Below, piece by piece: positions 53,579 to 62,255 of a stretch of DNA of 64,000 nucleotides (position 1 is the first letter of the stretch; each line of letters begins with the position of its first letter). Made by a program: the position numbers and the translations under genes. The notes beneath the pieces were generated by a model. It made no database searches. It had not been told where the DNA came from and saw only the letters and a program-made list of their open reading frames with translations. This DNA is from an uncultured Candidatus Saccharibacteria bacterium (GTDB lineage Bacteria; Patescibacteriota; Saccharimonadia; Saccharimonadales; Saccharimonadaceae): positions 11,305-75,304 of the forward strand of contig CAKMNX010000025.1 of the NCBI GenBank assembly GCA_927910745.1. The letters run 5' to 3'.

Positions 53579-54653
53579 ATGCAGAAATATATGAAAAAAA
53601 TGAAACAGCTGTCCTTCCGCACCTGGCTGAGTATTATGACGTTTGTGCTTATTGCCTTAATTCTATTCTTGTCGCGGCACGAACTTCTCCAGGCGTGGCA
53701 TTTGCTGCAGCAGGTCAATATATGGGTCTTGATTGCCGTCTTCCCAGTGGCGGCGTTAGGGTATTTAGCAGCGGGTGAGATGATCTTCTCATATCTGCGG
53801 CAAAAGGGCTTTGTGCGCGATGTGAGCCCCTTTGCCTTGATGCGCTTGTCGCTGGAGCTAAACTTTGTTAACCACGCTTTCCCCAGTGGTGGCCTGAGCG
53901 GTATATCATACGCTAACTGGCGCTTACGCAAATACGGCGTCTCGACGGGGCGTGCGACAATGGCCCAAATGGTGCGCTATGTCATGGGCTTTGTGGCAGT
54001 GGTGCTGTTTCTTGCAGTGGCGGTGGTAATAGTGACGATCGATAGCGGAGTGAACCGCTGGATTATCCTGATGAGTGGGGGGACTGGTATTTTGCCTGAC
54101 GATGATCACGCTACTGGGAGTATACTTACTGACGAGCCAGCGGCGGCTCCACAAGGCGGCGCATCAGGTCACGCTGACAATCAACGGCTTCGCGCGGCGC
54201 ATCCTGCGGCGCACAAAGCCAGTGATGGACGAAGCTGCGGTGCGGCGCTACTGCGACGACCTCCACACCGATTTCCTCGAGCTGCGGCGCGACAAGAAGC
54301 TGCTGTGGCAGCCCTTCGTCTGGAGTATTGTCTTTACGATTATGGAGATTTTGCCCTTCTGGATGACCTTCCAATCGCTGGGGGTATCAGTTAATCCTGC
54401 ATCAATTCTCATCGCCTATGGCGTGGCCACGACCATGGCGGTGGTTGTTGCTACCCCTGGTGGGGCTGGTGCGTATGAGGCAGTGATGGTGGGGATCTTG
54501 GCGCTCTCGGGTGTGAGCCAGGGCCAAGCCATCGCTGGGACGATGCTCTACCGCGTGATTGCCATCGTGACTACACTGGTGTTTGGCTATGCATTTTATC
54601 AACTAACCATCATGCGCTATGGACGCGACAAACCTCCCACCACTGAGCGTTAG
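53579..54653 (+). CDS. Lysylphosphatidylglycerol synthase TM-region/UPF0104 family protein, frameshifted
   Basis: About 358 aa with seven or eight membrane helices. NFVNHAFPSGGLSGISYANW early and VVVATPGGAGAYEAVMVGIL late are the conserved loops of the UPF0104/LPG_synthase_TM family, used in lipid flipping or glycolipid synthesis. The frame breaks in the G6 run 54077-54082; with five G it continues SGGLVFCLTMITLLGVYLL. TATAAT lies 11 nt before the ATG. xseA starts inside its last 12 codons. Confidence 0.85.
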
Positions 54654-55782
54654 CGATTTCCTCACCTGTGCGAGCCAGGTGCTGGAGGGAGCATTTCCGG
54701 TACTGACAGTGGAGGGCGAGATAGCTAGTATGGCAGTGCGCCAGGGGAAGTTTGTCTTTTTTGACCTCAAAGACGAGACAGGCAGCGTGAGTTGCTTTAT
54801 GATGGTGTGGCAGCTCCGAGTGGCGCTGGAGGATGGCATGCAGGTGGCGGTGCAAGCCGTGCCGAAGCTCACGGCGCGCGGCAAATTCAGCCTGACCGTG
54901 CAGCAGGTGCGACCGGTGGGGCAGGGGAGTATTAAGAAAAACTTCGAGCTGCTGCGCCAGCGCCTGAGTGCAGAAGGGCTCTTTGCTCCAGAGCGCAAGC
55001 GACCGGTACCCGAGTGGCCCGAGCACATTGCTGTGGTGAGCAGCCCCCAGGCGGCAGGCTATGCCGACTTTATGACGATCATTGGCCAGCGCTGGGGCGG
55101 CATGCAGGTCGATGTCTATGCAGTACCAGTCCAGGGTGCTGGCGCGGCCGATCGGATCATCCGCGCCATTGAGCGCTGTAACCGCCGTGCAACCGTGCCG
55201 CAGGTGCTGGCGATTGTGCGCGGTGGCGGCAGCGCCGATGATTTGCAAGTCTTTAACGACGAAGCGCTGGTGCGGGCGATTGCTGCAAGCCGCGTGCCAA
55301 CGGTGGTCGGGGTAGGGCATGACACGGATGAGACACTAGCCGATCTCGCCGCTGACGTCCGAGCTGTGACGCCGACTAACGCTGCTCAGCTCATCACGCC
55401 TGATGCCACGGCAGTGCAAGCACGGCTAGCCGAGCAGCTGCAGATGATGAAGCGAACGATTATTGCCACAGCAGATGATGAGCTAGTATCGGTGCAGCAT
55501 CAACTGGCCGAGGCTCGAGTGAAGCTAGCCAGGCGGCAGCAGGTACTCGAGCAGCAATGCGCAGCGCTGCAGGCCCGGCTCCGGCTGTATAACCCTGCAG
55601 CAACCCTAGCGCGTGGCTACGCCCTGGTGCGCGGCCAGGCCACCGTCGGCCAAACGATCACCATCGAGCGATATAGCGATATGATAACAGCGGAGGTAAC
55701 CCATGTCGAACGCAAAACAACCAACGAAACAGGCGAAATCCACCACACCCAGCACTCGAGCCAAGCGCACCACGCTGAGTGA
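54619..55782 (+). CDS. xseA: Exodeoxyribonuclease VII large subunit
   Basis: 387 aa. With XseB it degrades single-stranded DNA. N-terminal OB-fold (VEGEIASMAVRQGKFVFFDLKD), catalytic core with HIAVVSSPQAAGYADF, RGGGSADDLQVFND and VPTVVGVGHDTDETLADLAAD, then a coiled C-terminal region. It overlaps the flippase end by 35 nt and xseB by 80 nt. Confidence 0.96.
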   Translation: MDATNLPPLSVSDFLTCASQVLEGAFPVLTVEGEIASMAVRQGKFVFFDLKDETGSVSCFMMVWQLRVALEDGMQVAVQAVPKLTARGKFSLTVQQVRPVGQGSIKKNFELLRQRLSAEGLFAPERKRPVPEWPEHIAVVSSPQAAGYADFMTIIGQRWGGMQVDVYAVPVQGAGAADRIIRAIERCNRRATVPQVLAIVRGGGSADDLQVFNDEALVRAIAASRVPTVVGVGHDTDETLADLAADVRAVTPTNAAQLITPDATAVQARLAEQLQMMKRTIIATADDELVSVQHQLAEARVKLARRQQVLEQQCAALQARLRLYNPAATLARGYALVRGQATVGQTITIERYSDMITAEVTHVERKTTNETGEIHHTQHSSQAHHAE

Positions 55783-56092
55783 TGACGACCAACTGGCAAT
55801 GGCTCTTGCAGCAGAGGGGATCACACCGGATTATAGCCAGCCCAATAATACACCAGCAAGCTCATCAGCGCCGCCGCAGCCTGACCAGCAGAGCAATGCA
55901 GATAACCGTTCACTGCGTGAGCAAATGGAGCAGCTGGAGGAGATCTTGGCGTGGTTTGACAGTGATGAGTTTGAGCTCGAGGCAGCGGTAGAGCGCTACC
56001 AACAGGCAGCACGCGTTGCCGAGCAGATCGACCGGCGCTTGAGAGAGATCAAAAATAAAGTAATCATTATCACAGAGGACGCAGCCGCCTGA
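55703..56092 (+). CDS. xseB: Exodeoxyribonuclease VII small subunit, extended
   Basis: 129 aa. The last ~60 residues (MEQLEEILAWFDSDEFELE, then a helix AARVAEQIDRRL) are the XseB helical hairpin. An extra ~65-residue Thr/Ser/Gln-rich N-terminal segment is unusual, as XseB is normally 60-80 residues. SD GGAGG precedes ATG 55703 inside xseA, which supports the long form. Confidence 0.88.
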   Translation: MSNAKQPTKQAKSTTPSTRAKRTTLSDDDQLAMALAAEGITPDYSQPNNTPASSSAPPQPDQQSNADNRSLREQMEQLEEILAWFDSDEFELEAAVERYQQAARVAEQIDRRLREIKNKVIIITEDAAA

Positions 56093-56600
56093 TGATGTGG
56101 TGGGCACTCCTCGTCATCATCCTGCTGTTTGCGTGACGGCGCTGACGGGCGCGCCCTATGTGCCATCGCACCGCCGCGATGTGCAGCAGGCGCTGACCAA
56201 ACTCTATCGCCTTGGGGCAGAGGATTGCTTGGTGGACATGGGCTCGGGCGATGGCGTTGTCTTAAAGATTGCCCGCCAGCAGGGGGCTCGAGCCTTTGGT
56301 GTGGAGCTCAACCCACTCCTCGTCTTGCTCTCGCGCTGGCGTTTGCGTGGCGATACCAAAGCGATGGTGGTGTGTGGTAACCTCTACCGCACGAACTTTC
56401 CACCCAGTACCACAGTGGTCTACACTTTTGGCGACTCACGCGACATCGCTCGGATGGCTGCCCATGTGCAGCAGCAAGCCACCCGCCTTGGCACAGACCT
56501 ATGGTTTATCTCCTACGCCTTTGCCGTGCCTGGCTGGACACCAGTGCGCGAGCAGGGCGCGCATAAGCTGTACCGGGTGTGGGCAGAGCAGCACAAATAG
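56092..56600 (+). CDS. Membrane-anchored SAM methyltransferase-like protein, frameshifted
   Basis: ATG at 56092 overlaps the xseB stop (TGATG) and encodes MMWWALLVIILLF, a membrane anchor, then meets TGA. One extra base near 56128-56133 joins it to VTALTGAPYVPSHRRDVQQA and a SAM-binding fold with DMGSGDGVVLKIA and GVELNPLLVLL. About 169 aa in all. This resembles small membrane-linked class I methyltransferases of unknown target. The shared operon with xseAB is by position only. Confidence 0.7.
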
Positions 56601-56633
56601 CATCCCGCTCTTGTCTATCGCCCCAGGCATAAG

Positions 56634-56639
56634 TATAAT
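56634..56639 (+). promoter_or_regulatory. -10 box of the PsbP-like gene
   Basis: TATAAT ends 6 nt before the ATG at 56646; no SD. Confidence 0.65.
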
Positions 56640-56645
56640 AGGGAT

Positions 56646-57311
56646 ATGACGAAGCAATCTTACAAACGACGAAGTTTTCTTAGTGGCAGCACCTTTGCCA
56701 TTATTGGGCTGGCCTTGCTGGTGGTGCTCTTTGGTGGGTTTTCGGCCTGGGCTTATACCAACTACACCGAGGCCAAGAGCAACCTCGATAGCAAGATTAC
56801 CGCAGCGCAAGCTGAGGCCAAGAAGACGCAAGCAGACGAAGACGAGAAGAAATTTGCCGAGCGCGAGAAGCAGCCGATGCTGCAATTCGTTGGGCCAGAT
56901 GACTATGGCCGCCTGACTTTTGATTATCCCAAGACCTGGAGTGCCTACCAAGCCACTGATGTGAGTGAGGGTGGTGGGAAGACATACGAGGCGTACCTCA
57001 ACCCCCGCGTCGTGCCACCAATAACAGATACGCAGAAGATTGCCATTCGGATTAGCATTGAGCAGAAGATCTACGACAAAGCAGTGGCCGACTACGACAG
57101 CCAGATTAAAAAAGGTGAGCTGAAGTCGAGCGCCTGGAGCAATGACAAAGGCCTGACAGGCACGCGCCTGGAGGGGAACTTTAGCAAAGATATCCGTGGC
57201 ACCGCAGTAGTGATCAAGATGCGCGACCGGACGCTCACGGTGCGGACAGATGCCGACGTATTTAATAATGACTACGAAGCCCTGATAAAAACCATTAAAT
57301 TTAACGAATAA
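56646..57311 (+). CDS. Single-pass membrane protein, possible PsbP-like outside domain
   Basis: 221 aa. Basic start, one helix (FAIIGLALLVVLFGGFSAWAY), a coiled stretch (~45-75) and an outside domain with RLTFDYPKTWSAYQ and an end VFNNDYEALIKTIKFNE, a pattern seen in PsbP-like lipoprotein domains. Function unknown. Single gene. Confidence 0.65.
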   Translation: MTKQSYKRRSFLSGSTFAIIGLALLVVLFGGFSAWAYTNYTEAKSNLDSKITAAQAEAKKTQADEDEKKFAEREKQPMLQFVGPDDYGRLTFDYPKTWSAYQATDVSEGGGKTYEAYLNPRVVPPITDTQKIAIRISIEQKIYDKAVADYDSQIKKGELKSSAWSNDKGLTGTRLEGNFSKDIRGTAVVIKMRDRTLTVRTDADVFNNDYEALIKTIKFNE

Positions 57312-57337
57312 ATATAGAACATTGCGACGATCTGTGC

Positions 57338-57343
57338 TACAAT
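57338..57343 (+). promoter_or_regulatory. -10 box of the kinase-regulator-recO operon
   Basis: TACAAT, 9 nt before the ATG at 57353, without SD. Confidence 0.5.
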
Positions 57344-57352
57344 GCAGCTGGT

Positions 57353-58090
57353 ATGAGCACGGAGGGGAATGCGGTTATGATGAGCGGCGCTTCCTGGGGG
57401 GAGGCGTCGCTCTTTGTTGCGGCGGCACACGACCTCAAGTCGCCACTGGCGCTGCTGCGGCAATTGGCGCTGAGCTTGGAGGCTGGTGGGCTGTCGCCAG
57501 TCGAGGTGGTCGAGTTGGCCCGGCGGATGGCGCTGACCAGCGAGCGGGCCTTGCGCCTCACCACCGACTTAACGCAATCCACCCGTCTCCACGAGGAGCT
57601 ATTTGGCATCGAGCCGCTCAATCTGGCATTGGTGGCGCGCGACGTCGTGGCCGAGCTCCAGCCACTCTACGCCGCCAAGGGCCGCTGCCTAGCGGTGCAC
57701 GTGCCGCGACGGGCAGTGGTAGGCCTCGGCAATCGAGACCTATTGCGGCGCGTCCTGTGCAACTTCGCCGACAACGCACTTCACTACAGCGGCGAAGGCG
57801 ACGCACCCGTGGTGGTGCGGCTCTCTCGGCGGGCTGGCGGCCGGGTGATCCGCCTGGCGGTACGCGACTATGGCCCAGCTATTGCGCCATCGCTCTGGCA
57901 GCAATTGGAGCAACGCCTTGGCGTCAGTGCACAGCCATTGCACAGCCGGCCAGGCAGCAGTGGCCTAGGGCTCTACATTGCAGGGCAATTTGCCAGCGCG
58001 ATGGAGGCACAAATAGGGGCAGTTCGGCACCGCGATGGCGCGACCTTTTACATCGATCTCCAGGCGGTGTATCAACAGAGGTTATTATGA
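57353..58090 (+). CDS. Soluble histidine kinase core
   Basis: 245 aa. H box FVAAAHDLKSPLALL, N box NFADNALHYSGEG, and G boxes VRDYGPAIAP and GSSGLGLYIAG are present, so dimerisation/phospho-acceptor and ATPase domains are complete. No sensor domain or membrane segment precedes the H box, so its input must be a protein partner or a cytoplasmic signal. ATGA overlap with the response regulator makes them a cognate pair. Confidence 0.92.
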   Translation: MSTEGNAVMMSGASWGEASLFVAAAHDLKSPLALLRQLALSLEAGGLSPVEVVELARRMALTSERALRLTTDLTQSTRLHEELFGIEPLNLALVARDVVAELQPLYAAKGRCLAVHVPRRAVVGLGNRDLLRRVLCNFADNALHYSGEGDAPVVVRLSRRAGGRVIRLAVRDYGPAIAPSLWQQLEQRLGVSAQPLHSRPGSSGLGLYIAGQFASAMEAQIGAVRHRDGATFYIDLQAVYQQRLL

Positions 58091-58479
58091 CGCAATCGCC
58101 GCCGCGGGTGTTGGTCATCGACGATGACCAATGGTTTGCTGAGCTGCAGCTTGCGGCAGTGCGGCGGGCTGGTATGGTGCCTGTCTATGCGGCCGATGTG
58201 CTGGCTGGTATAGCAGCGCTCGACGAGGCACTCCCAGCAGTGATCATTCTCGATATGTTCATGCCCGGGGGTAATGGCCTAGTGCTGCTCCACGAGCTGC
58301 AATCGTATAGCGACACAGCGCGTATCCCCATTATCATCTGTAGTAATAATGCGAGCGACATGACGCTAGCCGATCTCGCACCCTACGGCGTCGTTGCCTT
58401 GCTAGACAAAACAACGATGCGCCCCAGCGACGTGACGAACTTACTAGGCAGGTACATCCCAAGCGAGGTAGTGACATGA
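58087..58479 (+). CDS. Single-domain response regulator (partner of the kinase)
   Basis: 130 aa receiver domain. VLVIDDDQWFAEL holds the acidic pocket and IILDMFMPGGNG the phospho-Asp; the conserved Lys is in ALLDKTTM. The switch Thr/Ser is Ser in IIICSNNAS. No output domain. Four-base overlaps with both the kinase and recO give tight coupling. Confidence 0.92.
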   Translation: MTQSPPRVLVIDDDQWFAELQLAAVRRAGMVPVYAADVLAGIAALDEALPAVIILDMFMPGGNGLVLLHELQSYSDTARIPIIICSNNASDMTLADLAPYGVVALLDKTTMRPSDVTNLLGRYIPSEVVT

Positions 58480-59150
58480 GTATGCAGCGCACCACAGCGA
58501 TCGTCCTGCGCCGCACCAACTATGGCGAGGCCGACCGCGTACTGCAATTGCTCACGCCAGAAGGGCAGCGGGCAGTGATCGCCAAGGGTGTCCGGCGCGA
58601 AAAGAGCCGACTAGCTGGGGCGGTTGAACTCTTTGCGATCAGCGATGTTGTCATCCGCCAGGGACGCAGTGAGCTGGGCGTGCTAACACAGGCTCGCCTG
58701 ACGAAGTATTATCAGACAATCGTGGCCGATTATGATCGCCTACAAGCTGGCTATGCCGCTATCCAACTGGTGACACAAGCTAGCCGCATGCTGGACGAGC
58801 CAGCGTGGTATGAGGTACTGCGCTTGGTATATGAGGGGCTCAATCAGCCTAGCGTACCCGTCATGCTTACTCAAGCCTGGCTCGCCATTCATTATGCGGC
58901 ACTGCAGGGCTACGAGCTTAACCTGCTGCGCGACGTCGTAGGCCAGCCTCTCCAGCCCGAGCGGCGGTATATGTATGATGGGTCAGAACGTGGCCTGCGC
59001 CTCAGCGATCAAGGCGACATCACTGCAGCGCACATCAAGCTGCTTCGCCTGCTCGCCACGCGCCCACCCACAGTAGTAGCACAGGTTGGTGGCGTGCTAG
59101 CCATCCTTCCTGAATGCTGGCTTGTCGCGCGGCAGCATGCTGGGGTGTAA
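58476..59150 (+). CDS. recO: DNA repair protein RecO
   Basis: 224 aa. RecO loads RecA onto SSB-coated DNA. The N-terminal OB fold (TAIVLRRTNYGEADRVLQLL and GQRAVIAKGVRREKSRL) and the helical C-terminal part are clear. The zinc-finger Cys residues found in many RecO proteins are absent. Overlaps the response regulator by ATGA, an unusual partner for a repair gene. Confidence 0.93.
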   Translation: MSMQRTTAIVLRRTNYGEADRVLQLLTPEGQRAVIAKGVRREKSRLAGAVELFAISDVVIRQGRSELGVLTQARLTKYYQTIVADYDRLQAGYAAIQLVTQASRMLDEPAWYEVLRLVYEGLNQPSVPVMLTQAWLAIHYAALQGYELNLLRDVVGQPLQPERRYMYDGSERGLRLSDQGDITAAHIKLLRLLATRPPTVVAQVGGVLAILPECWLVARQHAGV

Positions 59151-59153
59151 CTA

Positions 59154-59269
59154 CAGCACAGTATACATGCCGAACAAGAAAATATCTGGAGGCCAGCGAT
59201 TAAGCAAGCGGATGAGCTCTGTATACATTCTGGCCGGAACATTTTCGGTTTGGTGTGTATACTGTGCTG
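59154..59269 (+). ncRNA. Structured element B, copy 2 of a covarying pair
   Basis: A 22-bp closing stem (59154-59175 with 59248-59269; no mismatch, three G·T pairs) encloses GAAAAT/ATTTTC (59178-59183 / 59241-59246), an internal loop (ATCTGGA opposite GGAAC) and GGCCAG/CTGGCC (59191-59196 / 59230-59235) with a 33-nt loop. The core from GAAC to GTTTGG matches element A; the outer 15 bp do not match but pair perfectly. The apical loop contains TGTATACA, also present in the outer stem, allowing an alternative fold. It starts 3 nt after the recO stop and ends 46 nt before the glyS -10 box. Confidence 0.7.
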
Positions 59270-59314
59270 CTTTATCATCCACCCGATGAAGAACGTACCC
59301 ACCTCAAGAAATGC

Positions 59315-59364
59315 TATAATAATACCAAAGAACCAATCATGAAGCTGCCGCGTTGCCAACGCGG
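59315..59364 (+). promoter_or_regulatory. glyS promoter and SD-proximal hairpin
   Basis: TATAAT at 59315-59320, then a leader with a perfect CCGCGTT/AACGCGG hairpin (59348-59364) touching the SD (GGAGAAAGGA). Opening or closing the hairpin could control ribosome access. Confidence 0.55.
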
Positions 59365-59377
59365 AGAAAGGACGCGT

Positions 59378-60817
59378 GTGAGTAGCACAACGAGTAATGT
59401 AACAATGGAAGCAATTATTAGCCTGTGCAAGCGCCGCGGCTTTATATATCAGGGGTCGGATGTGTATGGTGGTCTTTCTGGTACTTGGGATTACGGTCCG
59501 CTGGGCGTGCAGCTGAAGCGTAATATCATGGATTTGTGGTGGCGTCGGTTTGTTGACGAGCGTGACGATATGTACGGCGTTGATGCGGCGATTTTGATGA
59601 ATCAGAAAGTGTGGAAGGCGAGTGGGCATGTGGATACCTTCGTTGATCCGCTATGTGAAGACACGGTCAATCACCGCCGTTACCGCACCGATCATATCCT
59701 CAAGGATAATGGCGTTGACGCGGACGGCATGACCATGGAGCAGATGGATGCGGTAATTGCGGAGCGCGGCATCAAAAGTCCCGATGGCAATCCGTTGAGT
59801 AAATCACGGACGTTTAATATGATGTTCAAGACGTTTGTCGGCGCTAGCGGGCAAAATGAGTTGACTATTGGTGAGCCAATGGAGGGTGCTGACGACAAGC
59901 GCGGTCTTAATGGTGCGAAGGCGATTACCTATGATCCACAGTCGATTTCTTACCTCCGCCCGGAAACCGCCCAAGGTATCTTTACCAATTTCAAAAACGT
60001 CGTTGATAGTTTTTACCCTAATTTACCGTTTGGTATCGCTCAGCAGGGTAAGGCCTTTCGTAATGAAATTGCGCCGCGTGATTTTGTCTTCCGCAGCCGC
60101 GAGTTTGAGCAGATGGAGATTGAGTATTTCGTCGACCCTGAGCATTGGCAGGAGGCGTTTGACGAGCTACTGGCGGCGACGCATGAATTTTTGGCAGAAC
60201 TGGGCCTTAGACAAGAACACATCCACGAGCTGGACGTGCCGGCGGAGGATCGGGCGCACTACAGCAAAAAGACGATCGACATCGAATACGACTATCCGAT
60301 CGGCCGTGAGGAGCTGATGGGCATCGCGTACCGGACTGATTTTGACCTAATGAACATCCAGCGCGCCAGCGGCAAGAGCATGGAATACACCATCAAGGGG
60401 ACGAACACGAAATTTGTGCCGCACGTCATTGAGCCGAGCTTCGGCGTTGAGCGGGCGCTGATGGCAGTGCTGGCCAGTAGCTACCGCGAGGATGAACAAA
60501 ATGGCGAAAAGCGGGTGTACTTGGCACTGCCAGAGCACTTGGCACCGGTCAAATTTGCCGTCTCGCCACTACTGAAGAACAAGCCAGAATTGGTAGAAAA
60601 AGCCCGCGATGTGTACGCGAACCTTGCCAAAGCCAACCCCGGCCGAGTAATGTGGGACGACAACGGCAACATCGGCAAACGCTACCGCCGCCAAGACGAA
60701 ATCGGCACTCCGCACTGCGTGGTCATCGACTTCCAGACGCTCGAGGATGGCACGGTGACGGTACGTGAGCGGGATACGACGGAGCAGCGGCGGGTTGTCG
60801 TCGATAAGCTAGTATAG
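59378..60817 (+). CDS. glyS: Glycyl-tRNA synthetase (single-chain dimer type)
   Basis: 479 aa. Class II GlyRS of the alpha2 type also found in archaea, eukaryotes and some bacteria, unlike the alpha2beta2 GlyQ/GlyS form. GFIYQGSDVYGGLSGTWDYG at the start, motif 2 in AFRNEIAPRDFVFRSREF and motif 3 in IEPSFGVERALMAVL are diagnostic. GTG at 59378 is chosen because AAGGA lies five bases upstream; ATG at 59405 (MEAIISL) is the alternative. Confidence 0.95.
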   Translation: MSSTTSNVTMEAIISLCKRRGFIYQGSDVYGGLSGTWDYGPLGVQLKRNIMDLWWRRFVDERDDMYGVDAAILMNQKVWKASGHVDTFVDPLCEDTVNHRRYRTDHILKDNGVDADGMTMEQMDAVIAERGIKSPDGNPLSKSRTFNMMFKTFVGASGQNELTIGEPMEGADDKRGLNGAKAITYDPQSISYLRPETAQGIFTNFKNVVDSFYPNLPFGIAQQGKAFRNEIAPRDFVFRSREFEQMEIEYFVDPEHWQEAFDELLAATHEFLAELGLRQEHIHELDVPAEDRAHYSKKTIDIEYDYPIGREELMGIAYRTDFDLMNIQRASGKSMEYTIKGTNTKFVPHVIEPSFGVERALMAVLASSYREDEQNGEKRVYLALPEHLAPVKFAVSPLLKNKPELVEKARDVYANLAKANPGRVMWDDNGNIGKRYRRQDEIGTPHCVVIDFQTLEDGTVTVRERDTTEQRRVVVDKLV

Positions 60818-60906
60818 CGGTAGTACGTCCGCTTATTGCCGAAACACTACAATTGCAATATACTATGCAAAAACGGTAATTGAATTATAAATAGAAGGAG
60901 CGACCG

Positions 60907-62148
60907 ATGAATAGGAAGGAATCTATCCCGAGGGGCTGGGAGTCACACGCACACTCAGTAACACGTGAAGAGACGGAATTTATCATTCCAAAAAAGGGTG
61001 TGTCTATCAAGGTGTCAAAGCAGCCCCAAGAGAGGCTGCTGTCTCTAGATCGGCGCGGTGAGATCTCGTTCGTCGAGGAGGCGAAGAGCGAGATCTTCGA
61101 TAAGGAAGAATATCGGGAATTCGGCGAGTCTTTCTTTCAGGCGCTGCGATCGACGTCTCGCATCATTAGCTATGCGACGGGTAAACCGTATCACGAGATG
61201 GGGCTAAAAAGCTGCACGCCGCTTGGCATGAGTGCTACAAGAGGGCTTTTGCGCCTGGCTCATCGGTATGAAAAACTCAAAGAACGTGAGTATGACCCAC
61301 GTGTTGTTGTAACGCCGTATAATCTCAGCCGCAAGCTATGGGAGCAAGCCTTTCGGCGAGCGACAGAAGATGATAGTATCGAGAATAACCCGTTGCGGCA
61401 GCAAATTGATACAACACATGATATAGAGCGAACAATATATGGCTTGCATGTTCGTTGGAGTCTATCTCATGATGCGTGGCCAAAATTTAATACAGTTCCA
61501 AAGGGTACAGCGGTTTTTTATAGCCCTGATGGCATCCCCTGTACGGCAAGTGTTATTGCTGGTAGGCAAGAGCCTCGGTTTCGAGGGATGAGCTACCAAA
61601 AAGTCCACAAGCTAGATTGGGTCGATATAAAAGGGCCTGAGCCGTCGGTCGAACAGGCGCTATCGCAGATGGCGACTACGCTCATAGATCGGAGCGGTCA
61701 ACAGTCATCCGAAGGGAGTGATGTAAAACTGACAATGTCTATTCCTGGCCTCTTTTCGGTTGGAGGGATTCCGGTTCCTTCTTTTCGTAAGTCTGGGCAG
61801 AAACAGCACTCCGATCAGACGCATGCAGTAACTACAGAAGAGCAGGATCAGTCTCCGCTCGATAAAGACCCGAATCTCTATAAGCGGTATGGTTACGACA
61901 GCCAAACCATCGCAGAAGCCCTGACTGCTGAGTTGAGTAAGATCATCGAAGGAGAGTCGCAGTCGTCGGACAATGATCAAACCTACGGAGCATATTGTAA
62001 GGCGCCAGATCAATCTCTGTATGCTCCGTATATTGCATGGGATGACAGTGGTTATGTTGTATTATCTCTCCAGGATATCCATAAGGGTGATGAGCAGATC
62101 GGTTTTCGCCATGCCACGCGGTGTCTGTCTGAATCACCTCGAGTGTAA
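60907..62148 (+). CDS. Hypothetical protein (413 aa)
   Basis: ATG with SD GAAGGAG. Unknown, soluble, no signal peptide. The N-terminal third has IIPKKGVSIKVSKQPQERLL; the centre (RLAHRYEKLKEREYDPRVVV) is helical; a Ser/Gln-rich linker at ~305-330 precedes a final domain with YAPYIAWDDSGYVVLSLQDI. No recognisable catalytic motif. Single gene between glyS and the Nudix gene. Confidence 0.6.
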   Translation: MNRKESIPRGWESHAHSVTREETEFIIPKKGVSIKVSKQPQERLLSLDRRGEISFVEEAKSEIFDKEEYREFGESFFQALRSTSRIISYATGKPYHEMGLKSCTPLGMSATRGLLRLAHRYEKLKEREYDPRVVVTPYNLSRKLWEQAFRRATEDDSIENNPLRQQIDTTHDIERTIYGLHVRWSLSHDAWPKFNTVPKGTAVFYSPDGIPCTASVIAGRQEPRFRGMSYQKVHKLDWVDIKGPEPSVEQALSQMATTLIDRSGQQSSEGSDVKLTMSIPGLFSVGGIPVPSFRKSGQKQHSDQTHAVTTEEQDQSPLDKDPNLYKRYGYDSQTIAEALTAELSKIIEGESQSSDNDQTYGAYCKAPDQSLYAPYIAWDDSGYVVLSLQDIHKGDEQIGFRHATRCLSESPRV

Positions 62149-62242
62149 CTGGTGGCAATGAGTCATCAACGTACTTGATAGATATAACACAAGCTAAATA
62201 ACTGACCGTTCGGTACTTTTAGCGAGAAAGAAATAAGGATGC

Positions 62243-62248
62243 TATAAT
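62243..62248 (+). promoter_or_regulatory. -10 box of the Nudix gene
   Basis: TATAAT ends 7 nt before the ATG at 62256; no SD. Confidence 0.65.
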
Positions 62249-62255
62249 TACTCTC

